64,000 bases of DNA from Gottfriedia sp002574545 (GCA_052180195.1 CP197469.1); one strand, 5' to 3'; shown: positions 8,294-17,281, numbered from the stretch's first letter. The notes: a model not told the origin generated them from the sequence alone. Numbers and translations are program-made.

Positions 8294-9172
8294 ATGGATA
8301 AAATAAATGTTGAATTAGTGAAACAATTAATTAAAGAACAATTTCCAATTTGGTCTCACTTAGAAATAAAACCTGTTGAAGTAAGTGGCAATGATAACAG
8401 AACATTCCATTTAGGTGATCAAATGAGCGTTAGATTACCTAGTGCAGAATGTTATGTTCCTCAAGTTGAAAAAGAACATAAATGGTTACCCTTTTTAGCG
8501 AACAAACTAAGTTTACCAATTTCAAAACCGTTAGCAAAAGGACGTCCGAGTAAAAACTATCCTTGGCCATGGACAATTAACGAATGGATTGAAGGCGAGG
8601 CGTCTAGCAAAGAAAACATAAGTGACCTAAGTCAATTTGCAAAAGATGTAGGGCAATTTTTAAAAGAGTTCCAGTCAATTGATGCAAAACATGGGCCGAT
8701 TGCAGGAAAGCATAATTTTTTTAGAGGTGGAAACTTAGCTGTATACGACAAAGAAACTAGAAATTCAATAGAACAAACGAAAGAGATTTTTAACAAAGAT
8801 TTACTAACAGAAATATGGGAAACAGCTTTAAGTTCCAAATGGGAAGGAGAACAAGTATGGGTACATGGTGACATTGCCCCAGGGAACTTACTTGTAAAAA
8901 ATGGCAAGCTATGTGCGGTCATTGATTTTGGAATACTTGGAGTAGGTGATCCATCATGTGATGCAGCAATGGCATGGACATTTTTTGATTCGATTAGTAG
9001 AAACGTTTTTAAAAACGTTTTAAACGTTGATGAAAATACTTGGAATAGAACAAGAGGGTGGGCTCTTTGGAAGGCCTTAATTACATTTAATGAGAATAAA
9101 GAAAATACTACTCCGATAAAAGAAGCATCGTTTAATACAATAAATGCAATCATGAACGAATTCAAATCTTAA
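8294..9172 (+). CDS. Aminoglycoside phosphotransferase family kinase
   Basis: The 292 residues fit an APH/ChoK-like kinase. The N-terminal lobe has GNDNRTFHLG and MSVRLPS. The catalytic loop is VHGDIAPGNLLV (catalytic Asp at about 193, Asn at about 198). The metal-binding motif is AVIDFGILGVGDP. The family includes aminoglycoside, macrolide and small-metabolite kinases. Chromosomal Bacillus members are often of unknown substrate, so resistance should not be assumed. It starts 46 nt after the VOC gene with a strong aaaggggggagatt and may be a third member of that operon. Confidence 0.82.
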   Translation: MDKINVELVKQLIKEQFPIWSHLEIKPVEVSGNDNRTFHLGDQMSVRLPSAECYVPQVEKEHKWLPFLANKLSLPISKPLAKGRPSKNYPWPWTINEWIEGEASSKENISDLSQFAKDVGQFLKEFQSIDAKHGPIAGKHNFFRGGNLAVYDKETRNSIEQTKEIFNKDLLTEIWETALSSKWEGEQVWVHGDIAPGNLLVKNGKLCAVIDFGILGVGDPSCDAAMAWTFFDSISRNVFKNVLNVDENTWNRTRGWALWKALITFNENKENTTPIKEASFNTINAIMNEFKS

Positions 9173-9479
9173 TTGAATATAAAATTTACGAGTTGCTTAA
9201 ATAGCCACTCTTTTTTTATTTTGATACTTCAGTGAAGTGTTAATACATGCTAAAAAGCTATCAATCAAGAATAAATAGAACTAAAACAACAAAAAATAAT
9301 AGAAATAAAAATGACTTCAGAATTAATCAATAAGATGTAAAAATCCGCGAGAAGACTTAATGTGCTTCTCTATTTTTATGGAAAAAGGTAGTGGGAAGAT
9401 ATATACGTAAATGAACGATAAAGAAAAAACATGAAAGGATTGAATCTTGTTCATACTAATGTTGGGGTGAAATTCGACT
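9173..9479. other. Intergenic, no gene seen
   Basis: AT-rich sequence between the kinase and the VanW gene. A weak hairpin-like stretch near 9190-9220 before a T run could end the kinase transcript. No open frame with a ribosome site was found. Confidence 0.4.
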
Positions 9480-10457
9480 ATGATACAAAAAATACTAGCT
9501 AGTTTATTATTACTGACACAATCAGTTGAGCTTCCTAACAGCTTAACTGTTATTCAACATGGCCATCCAATTGCAGTAGTGAATCGCGAAGATTTTACAA
9601 TGTCACTTCCAGGGACACCGATGATAAACGATAAAAAGTTTAATCAATTTATTGAAAAGCTTGATCAACAAATTTACCGTAATCCAATAAATGCTACTAT
9701 TAATGAACAAGGTAGGATTGTACCAGGCCAAGTAGGATACAGGCTATATAAAAAAGAGTTTACGGATAAATTTACTACATATTTTTATGGAAAAGGACCA
9801 TCTAAAATTGAAGTGCCAGAGTTGGATATTTATCCTAAAGTTGATAGTGAATTATTAGCTCATATTAGAATCCAACAAATTGGTCAATATGTAACCTACT
9901 TTAATTCGAATAATAAAAGTCGAGTTCATAATATTTCACTTGCAGCAAAAGCAATTGATAATTATGTAGTTTTCCCAAATGAAATTTTTTCTTTTAATAA
10001 AGTAGTAGGAGAGAGAAGTGGAGCAAAGGGATATAAACGAGCACCAATCATTGTCAGAGGAGAATTGTCTGAAGGAGTAGGAGGAGGAATATGTCAAGTG
10101 TCCTCTACTCTATTTAATGCAGTCGATCGCGCAGGCCTAAAAATTATTGAAAGATATTCCCATAGTAGACGAGTCCCATATGTACCAGCAGGACGTGATG
10201 CAACTGTTAGCTGGTACGGACCTGACTTCCGTTTTCAAAATAAATATAATCAACCAATTTTAATTCGAGCAAAACAATATGGAGGAAGTATGATTGTCAC
10301 GCTTCATTCTTCCGATGTAATCAATTATGAAGTAAGAAATGTCCCTATAGCGCCAACCCGTTTACCTGAAGAAATAAATACAGTAGATGACAAACGTCAT
10401 TCTAATCCTTCTAGAAAAGGGAAAATCATACCACCGAATAAGTCAGTAGGGGATTAA
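9480..10457 (+). CDS. VanW family protein (YoaR-like)
   Basis: This 325-residue protein has a short hydrophobic N-terminus (MIQKILASLLLLTQS), probably a signal or anchor. A spacer follows, then the VanW domain from about residue 145: SLAAKAIDNYVVFPNEIFSFN, GYKRAPIIVRGE, GVGGGICQVSSTLFNA and RRVPYVPAG. VanW was first seen in vancomycin-resistance clusters, but the domain is common in Bacillus proteins and its biochemical role is unsettled. No van genes are adjacent. It is likely extracellular and cell-wall related, by inference from its family and leader. A terminator closes the gene. Confidence 0.85.
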   Translation: MIQKILASLLLLTQSVELPNSLTVIQHGHPIAVVNREDFTMSLPGTPMINDKKFNQFIEKLDQQIYRNPINATINEQGRIVPGQVGYRLYKKEFTDKFTTYFYGKGPSKIEVPELDIYPKVDSELLAHIRIQQIGQYVTYFNSNNKSRVHNISLAAKAIDNYVVFPNEIFSFNKVVGERSGAKGYKRAPIIVRGELSEGVGGGICQVSSTLFNAVDRAGLKIIERYSHSRRVPYVPAGRDATVSWYGPDFRFQNKYNQPILIRAKQYGGSMIVTLHSSDVINYEVRNVPIAPTRLPEEINTVDDKRHSNPSRKGKIIPPNKSVGD

Positions 10458-10472
10458 TACATGCAATGATAA

Positions 10473-10508
10473 CTCCACAAGGCAAATTAATGACCTTGTG
10501 GGGTTTTT
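10473..10508 (+). terminator. Rho-independent terminator
   Basis: Stem ctccacaagg / ccttgtgggg followed by ttttt. It ends the VanW gene. Confidence 0.85.
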
Positions 10509-10558
10509 GTGTTGAGATTATGCATAAGAGATGGGAGTAAAGTGCAATAAAACAACTG

Positions 10559-10662
10559 TATAGTTCCTGATGAAGGTGTTATGGGGAAGTAAAATCCCCC
10601 AAAACGGTTGTATAGTTCCTCATGAGGTTGATACCTCAGTAAAAGAATATACAATCCCCTTG
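10559..10662. repeat. Two diverged 52-bp repeat units
   Basis: The motif tatagttcct begins at 10559 and again at 10611, exactly 52 bp apart. The first unit (tatagttcctgatgaaggtg, then ttatggggaagtaaaa) lines up base for base with the 52-bp unit of the array at 49.8-51.3 kb, including the ttcct..atga / gaagtaaa core, without gaps. The second unit keeps cctcatgagg. This is a short, older relative of the large array. No coding function is apparent. Confidence 0.65.
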
Positions 10663-10777
10663 CCATTTCAATGAAAAAAATTGATCCAAAGTAATACAAT
10701 CAAAAAATTTTAATACTTTTAATGCCAATTTTGAATAAAGTTAAACGAGGAATATAGCTAATTTTCAGAAAAAACAA

Positions 10778-10806
10778 TTGAAAAATGACACTAGTGTCGT
10801 TATAAT
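10778..10806 (+). promoter_or_regulatory. Promoter with operator in spacer (MFS-TetR operon)
   Basis: A TTGAAA -35 box at 10778 and a perfect TATAAT -10 box at 10801 are separated by 17 bp. The spacer holds the perfect palindrome gacactagtgtc (10787-10798), so a repressor bound there would block RNA polymerase. The natural candidate is the TetR protein encoded downstream. Confidence 0.85.
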
Positions 10807-10811
10807 TAAAT

Positions 10812-10835
10812 AAAAACGACATCAATGTCGTTTTT
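10812..10835. promoter_or_regulatory. Second operator-like palindrome
   Basis: aaaaacgacat-ca-atgtcgttttt is a near-perfect inverted repeat sharing the cgacat/atgtcg half-site with the spacer operator. It lies just after the -10 box and before the MFS ribosome site. It is likely a second TetR site. A transcript hairpin is a weaker alternative. Confidence 0.7.
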
Positions 10836-10853
10836 TAAAGGGGGCTAAGTGGG

Positions 10854-12122
10854 ATGAGGGGTCTAAGGAGAAATAAAGGTTTCTTAACATTAATGTTTGC
10901 TCAAGCGATTTCAAATATTGGTGATTGGTTAAGTATTGTTGCGATTATTACGCTTGTAGGATTAAAATGGAATGCTTCTCCAATGGAAGTTTCATTTATT
11001 ATTTTATGTCTCGCAGTACCGATGGCTTTATTAGGACCTGTTGCGGGAACGATAGCAGATCGTTTTAGTCGAAAGCAATTAATGGTTTTATCGGATATTG
11101 TTCGTGCTGGTTTATTTGTTTTACTTGCATTAGCAAATACTTTATGGATGGTCTATATTTGTTTGTTTACAATTGGATTGTTTTCTGCTGTTTTTAATCC
11201 CGCGAAAAATGGTATGTTAAAAGAGCTAGTTCCGAATGATGAAATCAAAAGCGCGATGTCGATTACAACGATGATTGATTCGGCAACAAAAATTTTCGGA
11301 CCGATTTTGAGTGGGATCCTTGTTTCGGCAGCTGGTACAACGCCTGTATTTTATATTAATTCAGTATCATTTATTTTCTCTGCGATCTTAATTTTCATGC
11401 TTCCAAAAGTAATAGAGCAAATTAAAGAGGAAAAAATGAAAGATAAAGCTAAATCTTCCTATAAAACTGAATTTATGGAAGGTGTTACATTTATTAAATC
11501 TAATACTCAAATTTTAGTCGGTATGTTATTTTTAGGTTTTAGTCTTTTAATCTTGCAGTTATCAGATTCGCAAATTATCGTTTTAATTAGGGAACTTAAA
11601 GGTGCGTCACCAGGTTTATTTGGCTATTTAGTAACTGGATCTGGTGTTGGAATGTTTCTTTCGAGTTTAATTTTAGCGAAAAAGACAAATTATCGTGCTT
11701 ATCATTTAATGTTAATTGGGGTTTGTGGAATCGGACTTGGTTTTGGTATGATGGCTTTATTCACGCATTTTAATCTTACTTTTTCAATTGTTTGGGCACC
11801 ATTATTAGGGTTGTTTGCAGGATTTGCAGCTGGTATAGTATTTGTTCCCTTTCAGGCCTCCGTTCAAGTCGATACCCCAGTTGAGTTAACTGGCAGAGTA
11901 TTTGGCGTTATAGGCAGTGTTACGACAACAGCTACAATTATCGGACCTTTATTGGGGGGATGGCTATCGACAGTATTTGGTGTCATTCCAACATTTATAT
12001 TAACTAGTTCACTATTAGTATTTGTTTCACTAATAGGATTCTTAACGAAAAATAGAGTAGAGCGGGGGAAGAAAGATGTCTCCGAAAGTCAGCAAGGAGC
12101 ACCAACAGCAACGTCGAACTAA
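10854..12122 (+). CDS. MFS drug-type exporter under TetR control
   Basis: This 422-residue protein has about 12 hydrophobic segments in two six-helix halves. The MFS loop 2-3 motif appears as GTIADRFSRKQLMVLSDI, and the start (GFLTLMFAQAISNIGDWL) is typical of macrolide or enterobactin-type exporters (TMS/MefA-like). It likely expels a toxic compound by proton exchange. The ATG follows aaagggggctaagtggg. Its 3' end overlaps the TetR gene by 47 nt, and two operators sit at the promoter. That is the classic arrangement for an inducible efflux pump. The compound exported is unknown. Confidence 0.88.
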   Translation: MRGLRRNKGFLTLMFAQAISNIGDWLSIVAIITLVGLKWNASPMEVSFIILCLAVPMALLGPVAGTIADRFSRKQLMVLSDIVRAGLFVLLALANTLWMVYICLFTIGLFSAVFNPAKNGMLKELVPNDEIKSAMSITTMIDSATKIFGPILSGILVSAAGTTPVFYINSVSFIFSAILIFMLPKVIEQIKEEKMKDKAKSSYKTEFMEGVTFIKSNTQILVGMLFLGFSLLILQLSDSQIIVLIRELKGASPGLFGYLVTGSGVGMFLSSLILAKKTNYRAYHLMLIGVCGIGLGFGMMALFTHFNLTFSIVWAPLLGLFAGFAAGIVFVPFQASVQVDTPVELTGRVFGVIGSVTTTATIIGPLLGGWLSTVFGVIPTFILTSSLLVFVSLIGFLTKNRVERGKKDVSESQQGAPTATSN

Positions 12123-12693
12123 AATTTTAGAAGCAGCAAAACAAGTGTTTATCGAAAATGGGTATGAAAGAACGACGATGAAACATGTGATGGACGCAGC
12201 AAATGTAAGTAGAGGTGGCTTATATCAATACTTTGCTAATAAAGAAGAAGTGTTTGAATCACTATTATCTGAGTCATTATTAAGAGTGTCTGAAGAAACT
12301 AGTGAATTATTGAAGCAAAATGTTGATTCATATTGGGAATTACTTTTATTAAGAATGTTCGGTGAAAAAAGAGTGCCAAATGATCGAATGGATCAATTGG
12401 CACCAGTTCATTTAGAGTTTTTCATAACGGGTAGAAATGATAAAAGAAGAAAAGAGTATGGGAAAGAACGATATTTTTTAGGGGTTAAAATCTTTTCTGA
12501 TATTATAAAAGAAGGACAGATAAACAGAGAATTTAGTAAGAAGTATGATAGTGAAATTTTAGGAAGAATGATTGTTTCATTTATTGATGGACTTGCGCTA
12601 GATTATGCAATACTCTCAGCGGAGGAAATAATGATGAAAGAACAATCGATTTTGTTCGTGCAATTTTTAAAATTTGCTCTCGAAGTACGATAA
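12076..12693 (+). CDS. TetR family repressor of the adjacent exporter
   Basis: This 205-residue protein has an N-terminal TetR helix-turn-helix at about residues 10-60: KILEAAKQVFIENGYERTTM, then ANVSRGGLYQYFANKEEVF. The remainder is a helical ligand-binding domain. It starts inside the end of the MFS gene with gcgggggaagaaag upstream, so translation is probably coupled. It most likely binds the gacactagtgtc and cgacat..atgtcg operators and represses exporter and self until an inducing compound binds. That is inferred from context. The domain call is firm. Confidence 0.9.
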   Translation: MSPKVSKEHQQQRRTKILEAAKQVFIENGYERTTMKHVMDAANVSRGGLYQYFANKEEVFESLLSESLLRVSEETSELLKQNVDSYWELLLLRMFGEKRVPNDRMDQLAPVHLEFFITGRNDKRRKEYGKERYFLGVKIFSDIIKEGQINREFSKKYDSEILGRMIVSFIDGLALDYAILSAEEIMMKEQSILFVQFLKFALEVR

Positions 12694-12715
12694 ATATTTA
12701 TGATAACATCTTGGA

Positions 12716-13489
12716 TCATTTATTTAATATGCTCCAAGTTTTTTCTCCAACAATTCCGTCTGGTGTTAAACCGATCCGTTGTTGAAATAGTTTTACAGCA
12801 TTTGCGGTCTGGGTACCGAAATGACCGTCTGGGGTTATGCCTAAAAGCTGTTGAATGGTAATGACATAAATATTTGAATCTCCTATTTTCATAACATGAC
12901 CAGGGTATTTTAATGAGTGATTCAATAAATGCCCTACATTTGTTTTGAAATTTTTAAAAATATCACTATACTTTACAAACGGATATGGACATGGTTTTCT
13001 AGTCACATCAAAATGACGTACAATATCTTTTTGAGTTAAATTAAACATTGAACATAAATCATTCACAACCATTACTGTTCGATTGATTGTTGTATTTGAA
13101 ATACGATTATTCTTTTCTACACACATCTCAACAGAAATTGATAATAAATTGGCATTTGGTTTTAATGATTCAACACCTCGAAAGGGTACACCATTCACAT
13201 AAGTATATTTTTCATTTGCATGGAATGTCACTTCATTTAAAGGGACGATACAAATTGCCTCTTTTGGATCTACAAAAATATGTGCGGATGCATAAGATGG
13301 ATTTCTCCCTTGACTAATTGCCTCAGCATTTTGTTTGGGCAAAACTTCACTAAAATATTGATAATGTCCGTTTGCAGTAGCACCAGGGTTTGCCGTCCAA
13401 TGAATAACAATTTTTTTAACTCCATTTAATTTTTGACCTGACCTTGTATATTGATTTATTGGGATAAATTTATTTTTCCAACTTGGCAT
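12716..13489 (-). CDS. N-acetylmuramoyl-L-alanine amidase with C-terminal peptidoglycan-binding domain
   Basis: This 257-residue protein has an Amidase_2 domain at residues 20-165: KKIVIHWTANPG with zinc ligand His30, SAHIFVDP, and HFDVTRKPCPYPF with the second histidine and the catalytic region. A PG_binding_1 repeat follows at about 205-257 (LLGITPDGHFGTQTANAVKLFQ). It cleaves the bond between muramic acid and L-Ala. No signal peptide is visible, which recalls phage or defective-prophage lysins such as XlyA. However, no holin or phage genes are near. aaggaggttaatt precedes the ATG. Confidence 0.88.
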   Translation of the reverse strand: MPSWKNKFIPINQYTRSGQKLNGVKKIVIHWTANPGATANGHYQYFSEVLPKQNAEAISQGRNPSYASAHIFVDPKEAICIVPLNEVTFHANEKYTYVNGVPFRGVESLKPNANLLSISVEMCVEKNNRISNTTINRTVMVVNDLCSMFNLTQKDIVRHFDVTRKPCPYPFVKYSDIFKNFKTNVGHLLNHSLKYPGHVMKIGDSNIYVITIQQLLGITPDGHFGTQTANAVKLFQQRIGLTPDGIVGEKTWSILNK

Positions 13490-13743
13490 GAATTAACCTC
13501 CTTATAAAAGCCTTTAAGATTTTTAGTAAGATGAAGTTTTAATTCTATTTATAATTACTATGAAAACTAAATTTTTATCATGCTGAAAATGGCAACTATT
13601 AAGAATTCAAGTGAAAAGAAACGGGTAGTATGATGAGCTTTTCTAATCAGGGTAGGAGTTTTCTGCAAGCTAATTTAAGTAGACTACATAAAATTGAAAA
13701 CTAAGAATATGGCTATACTAATGGTGAACAAAGGAGTGATTTG

Positions 13744-13962
13744 ATGAATTTTCGATCAAAGGAACAAATTTTAACGGAGCAACCATCCATTGAAAGAAAA
13801 ATAGAATTTAGAGGTAATAAATATAAATTAGTTGATACAGTTCATGATGTTTCTCACGGTGGGTTTGATGATCTTACATGCTATACATACCGAAATGAAA
13901 CAGATAACACAGAAATTATGCTATATGTACAAAAAGGAAAAATCGTAATTGTTGAACCTTAA
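13744..13962 (+). CDS. Small hypothetical protein (72 aa)
   Basis: The ATG at 13744 has caaaggagtgatttg upstream, better spaced than the TTG at 13741. The protein begins MNFRSKEQIL, then KIEFRGNKYKLVDTVHDV and ends with beta-rich NTEIMLYVQKGKIVIVEP. It is soluble, with no signal peptide, and ends at a clear terminator. No family was recognised. The alternating pattern suggests a small beta fold. Confidence 0.6.
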   Translation: MNFRSKEQILTEQPSIERKIEFRGNKYKLVDTVHDVSHGGFDDLTCYTYRNETDNTEIMLYVQKGKIVIVEP

Positions 13963-13979
13963 AAAAAATATGTTTTAAG

Positions 13980-14010
13980 ACTGTCTTGTATATACAGACA
14001 GTTTTTATTT
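13980..14010 (+). terminator. Rho-independent terminator
   Basis: Stem actgtct / agacagt around a 9-nt loop, followed by ttttt. Confidence 0.8.
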
Positions 14011-14029
14011 TAGAAAAAGGGGCATGTTA

Positions 14030-14539
14030 TTGAAAAAAATTATAATTTTATTCACAATTCTAGTATTAACTGCTTGTTCTCATGGTAACGGAGCGGTTGA
14101 ATCATTAAAAAAAGAATATCCTAAAACGATTAGACAAGTAGTAAATCAATTACCTAAAGATGTACAAGAAGAACTAGTTGTCCCAAAAAAGATACCGTTT
14201 ATCGCAAAGGATGTCTCAATGGATGTGCAAAAAAATGAAAATGGAGCGATAAATGCTACTTTGTTTAAATACTCGAATGAAGAAAGAGAAGTCATACTAT
14301 TTGTCATCACTTATCATAATAAAAAACCTTTATTCCCAAATGAACAACAACAATTAAAAACAACGAAATTGAAAGATGGAACTAAAGTTTTCATTGTTGC
14401 TGATGATGATAATACAAAAACAATTCGTTGGAAGAAGGACGGGCTTTATCATTCGATTTCAATTCTTTTTTCAGAGGAAACTGGTAAACAATACACTATA
14501 CGAGATTTAGTAAGATCTGCAGATTCGATGAGTAAATAG
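14030..14539 (+). CDS. Putative lipoprotein, unknown function
   Basis: The start is taken as the TTG at 14030, 7 nt after aaaaagggg. An ATG at 14024 touches the ribosome site. The N-terminus LKKIIILFTILVLTACSHG is a lipoprotein signal with lipobox LTAC, so the mature protein would be anchored outside the membrane by Cys. The roughly 150-residue remainder has DVSMDVQKNENGAINATLFKY and a late beta-rich part (KTIRWKKDGLYHSISI), similar in style to DUF4367-type beta domains. That comparison is weak. A terminator follows directly. Confidence 0.7.
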   Translation: MKKIIILFTILVLTACSHGNGAVESLKKEYPKTIRQVVNQLPKDVQEELVVPKKIPFIAKDVSMDVQKNENGAINATLFKYSNEEREVILFVITYHNKKPLFPNEQQQLKTTKLKDGTKVFIVADDDNTKTIRWKKDGLYHSISILFSEETGKQYTIRDLVRSADSMSK

Positions 14540-14568
14540 ACCGCCAAGAGATTGACGGTCATTTTTTT
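14538..14568 (+). terminator. Rho-independent terminator
   Basis: Stem gaccgccaa / ttgacggtc with a short loop and a T run follows the lipoprotein stop codon. Confidence 0.85.
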
Positions 14569-14630
14569 ACGCATTTAGAATTATATAACATAGAAGAAAA
14601 TTTCATTCGTTACAAAACGACAAGTTTACT

Positions 14631-14771
14631 TTATGAATTTTTAACTTCATTAAGAGCTTCGGTATTTGATTTACTTGGCGCAAAATAGCCTTCTGAATTA
14701 ACCGCAGCTGGAATAGGTTGCCCTTTATTTTTGTTTTTCTTTTTTACATGTGGATTTTGATTGTGACCCAT
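14631..14771 (-). CDS. Small basic protein, possibly spore-associated (46 aa)
   Basis: Reading the minus strand from 14771 gives 46 residues starting MGHNQNPHVKKKNKNKGQP and ending NEVKNS. The ATG is preceded by ggaggtgatattc, an ideal Shine-Dalgarno. The short length, the MG start and the Lys/Asn/Gly/Pro-rich body recall minor small acid-soluble spore proteins of Bacillus (SspL/SspO type). I cannot assign it to one of them. It lies alone between the lipoprotein terminator and the permease gene. Confidence 0.6.
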   Translation of the reverse strand: MGHNQNPHVKKKNKNKGQPIPAAVNSEGYFAPSKSNTEALNEVKNS

Positions 14772-14852
14772 GAATATCACCTCCATTTATAGTATGTGCT
14801 ATCTGTCCAACTTACTTTCGAAAATTGTGATTAACAATTAGTGGGAAGTTTT

Positions 14853-16352
14853 CTAAGCAATTTTCTTCTCTTTTTTGGTATGTTTTCTTGACCGGTTAAG
14901 AATTAGTAAAGCTAATATTGAAAAGAATATTGGACCTGCGATCATCCATATTGTTGAGTTGTAATCACCTACCATTGCCGGTTGGATGATTGTAAAAAAG
15001 TTTGCAAATCCAACTACTAAAATAATGAGAATGCTGACGAATAAAGCTGATGGATACGATTTTAAAATTTGAAATGGTTTATCGATTTGCTCATTTCTTT
15101 TAAACATTGGATAGGCGATTCCTAAAAATATATAAGGTAATGTCATGGAAACATTCGTCATTAAAGTTATTTTATTAAAAAATGATGATGCTCCTTCACC
15201 GCCAAACGATGTGAGGACAATAATGAGTGATACAATTACGAATTGTACCCACATCGCATTAACAGGCATATCTTTTTCATTTGTTTCTGTGAATTTTGTT
15301 GGCCATAAGAATTTTGGTGTACCTTTAATGATTGTTTTTATTGGTGAATAAATTAATGTGAAAAATGCCCCGGTATATGCAAGAAACATTGATAAACCAG
15401 TAATTCTTGCAAACCATATCCCAATTTGATCGGCAGTATGTGTTGATAAAGTAAGTGCTTTTCCAAGTTCTAATCCTAAATTGTACATTAAAACAAATGT
15501 TATGTTCCCTAAATTCGTTGTACTAGCACTTAAATCATTTGACCAGTCAATAAAAATACCTACTAAAAAAATACCTAATGAATAGCCTACAGAGATAATA
15601 ACTGCTGATATTGTAATCCCTTTTGGGAAATTGCGTTCTGCGTTTTCCGTTTGATCAACTAACCCCCCAATTGCTTCTAAACCGCCATATGCAAAGATTG
15701 AAAAAACCACGAATGATAAGATTGCTAGGGTAGATAGATAATTTGGATTAGGGGAGTGAGCAAATGCAGATGAAAAGCTTTTAATCGGTTGAGCAAATTT
15801 TCCTCCATTGAATAGAAAAATAATGATACTCGTGATTAGCAATAATATATTTAATGAGAAAACTGTAACCCCACCGATCGTTGTTACTTTACTTATACTT
15901 TCAATCCCTTTTGAAGCAAAGTAAGTTACAACTATCATCCAGAGTAGTGCTAATAAGCCAATTGATTGAGTAGAAGAAAGTCCGAATAATGAAAGGGTTT
16001 GCGTTTTGTCACTACCGAAAATAAATGTTGATAAGGGAATCCAAACCTTTGAAGAGACACTGACCATATAAATTACATAGGAAGAGAACCACATAAAGGT
16101 TCCGATAAATGCGAATCTTGGCCCAACTGAATCTGCCATCCATGTATAAATTCCACCTTCTGAATGCTTATATGCAGCTCCGAACTCAGCCATCATAAAG
16201 GCAAAAGGTATAAAAAAAGTAATAGCTGAGAGTAAATACCATGGGATTGCGCTATATCCCATTAAATAAAAAGCTGTAGGTATATTCCCAAAACCATAAA
16301 CGGTCGTAAATACCATTAATATTAAGCCGATTAGTGTAAGTTTTTTACTCAA
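14853..16352 (-). CDS. yjeM: APC family amino-acid permease (YjeM-like, Glu/GABA antiporter group)
   Basis: This 499-residue protein with about 12-14 membrane helices begins MSKKLTLIGLILMVFTTVYG, then GNIPTAFYLMGYSAIPWY, which matches the YjeM branch of the glutamate:GABA antiporter family in the APC superfamily. The EFGAAYKHSEGGIYTW loop, conserved in helix 2-3, is present. It imports or exchanges an amino acid across the cell membrane. The substrate is not known for this branch. No decarboxylase neighbour is present, so an acid-resistance role is not supported. Confidence 0.85.
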   Translation of the reverse strand: MSKKLTLIGLILMVFTTVYGFGNIPTAFYLMGYSAIPWYLLSAITFFIPFAFMMAEFGAAYKHSEGGIYTWMADSVGPRFAFIGTFMWFSSYVIYMVSVSSKVWIPLSTFIFGSDKTQTLSLFGLSSTQSIGLLALLWMIVVTYFASKGIESISKVTTIGGVTVFSLNILLLITSIIIFLFNGGKFAQPIKSFSSAFAHSPNPNYLSTLAILSFVVFSIFAYGGLEAIGGLVDQTENAERNFPKGITISAVIISVGYSLGIFLVGIFIDWSNDLSASTTNLGNITFVLMYNLGLELGKALTLSTHTADQIGIWFARITGLSMFLAYTGAFFTLIYSPIKTIIKGTPKFLWPTKFTETNEKDMPVNAMWVQFVIVSLIIVLTSFGGEGASSFFNKITLMTNVSMTLPYIFLGIAYPMFKRNEQIDKPFQILKSYPSALFVSILIILVVGFANFFTIIQPAMVGDYNSTIWMIAGPIFFSILALLILNRSRKHTKKEKKIA

Positions 16353-16537
16353 GATCTCACCCCAGGATATTAGTCGATTATCATTGATTAGTCATATTTT
16401 CTTCAATAATCGGTAATTTATGAGGAAAGTAAACGGTCAGGTTTTATCTAATTTTGAATAGTTTCGTTCTATTTTTCAAACGCTAAGTTGATTAATAAAT
16501 AGGTGAAATGTTTTTTGAAAGAGAAAGGATGAACGAA

Positions 16538-17236
16538 ATGAGCTTTAATGAAGTAGTACTAAGAGTCATATGCTCATTTTTTGTTTTATTAATTTTAACG
16601 AGATTTATGGGGAAGAAGGAGATTAGTCAATTAGATGTTTTTACATTTATTACAGCCATTACAATCGGGAATATAGCCGCATCGATTTCAACATCAAAAA
16701 CATTAGATATAGAGGATGGAATCATCGGATTAGTTGGCTGGTCAGTTTTGACGATCATCATGGGTTTTTTAAGTTTAAAATCAAAATCTGTACGTCGGTT
16801 GATTGTTGGGGAACCAATTATTTTAATTAGACAAGGAAAAATAATGGAAAATGCATTAAAAAGAGCTAGATTAAATACAGAGCAATTTCAAGGAATGCTT
16901 CGTAATGAAAATATTTATTCGTTGAAAGAAGTAGAGTACGCAATATTTGAAACTGATGGCAGTCTATCTATTATGAAAACAAAAGATGTTAAAACGAAAA
17001 AAAATAAAACATGGAAAAAAACGTTATTATTCCCAACTTCTACAGCTATCGTATCAGACGGAGAAGTAAATGAAGACGCATTATCAAAATTAAACTTGGA
17101 TAAAAAATGGTTAATGGCTCAACTTGAGAGGGTAGGCATAAAATCAATTTCAGAAGTGTTTTTTGTAGAAGTACAAACCGATGGGTCGTTATATATCGAT
17201 TATCGAGATGATCATTTTAATGAAAAAGAAAATTAA
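16538..17236 (+). CDS. DUF421/YetF-like membrane protein
   Basis: The start at 16538 (MSFNEVVLRVICSFFVLL) is chosen because gaaagg sits 9 nt upstream. ATGs at 16508 and 16529 lack this. The 232-residue protein has three N-terminal membrane helices with RFMGKKEISQLDVFTFIT, the DUF421 signature. Cytoplasmic YetF-type domains follow (VRRLIVGEPIILIRQGKIM, and repeats ending in ISEVFFVEVQTDGSLYI). The related B. subtilis YetF has been linked to the spore membrane by sequence families, but the role is uncertain. A bidirectional terminator follows. Confidence 0.85.
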   Translation: MSFNEVVLRVICSFFVLLILTRFMGKKEISQLDVFTFITAITIGNIAASISTSKTLDIEDGIIGLVGWSVLTIIMGFLSLKSKSVRRLIVGEPIILIRQGKIMENALKRARLNTEQFQGMLRNENIYSLKEVEYAIFETDGSLSIMKTKDVKTKKNKTWKKTLLFPTSTAIVSDGEVNEDALSKLNLDKKWLMAQLERVGIKSISEVFFVEVQTDGSLYIDYRDDHFNEKEN

Positions 17237-17276
17237 TTGACTCATATCCTAAAGTGGATATGAGTCAATTTTTTTA
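17237..17276. terminator. Bidirectional terminator
   Basis: A perfect 13-bp stem ttgactcatatcc / ggatatgagtcaa with a T tract on one side and A-rich sequence on the other. It separates the converging yetF-like gene and mtnD. Confidence 0.85.
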
Positions 17277-17281
17277 TCAAA

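Noticed and set aside
8294..9172. Aminoglycoside resistance gene
   Set aside because: Family membership alone does not show resistance. No resistance context is present.
10487..10699. Minus-strand frame of 70 codons
   Set aside because: It covers the VanW terminator and the two 52-bp repeat units and has no ribosome site.
12716..13489. Prophage edge
   Set aside because: The amidase resembles phage lysins, but no holin, tail, integrase or att-like repeats lie nearby.
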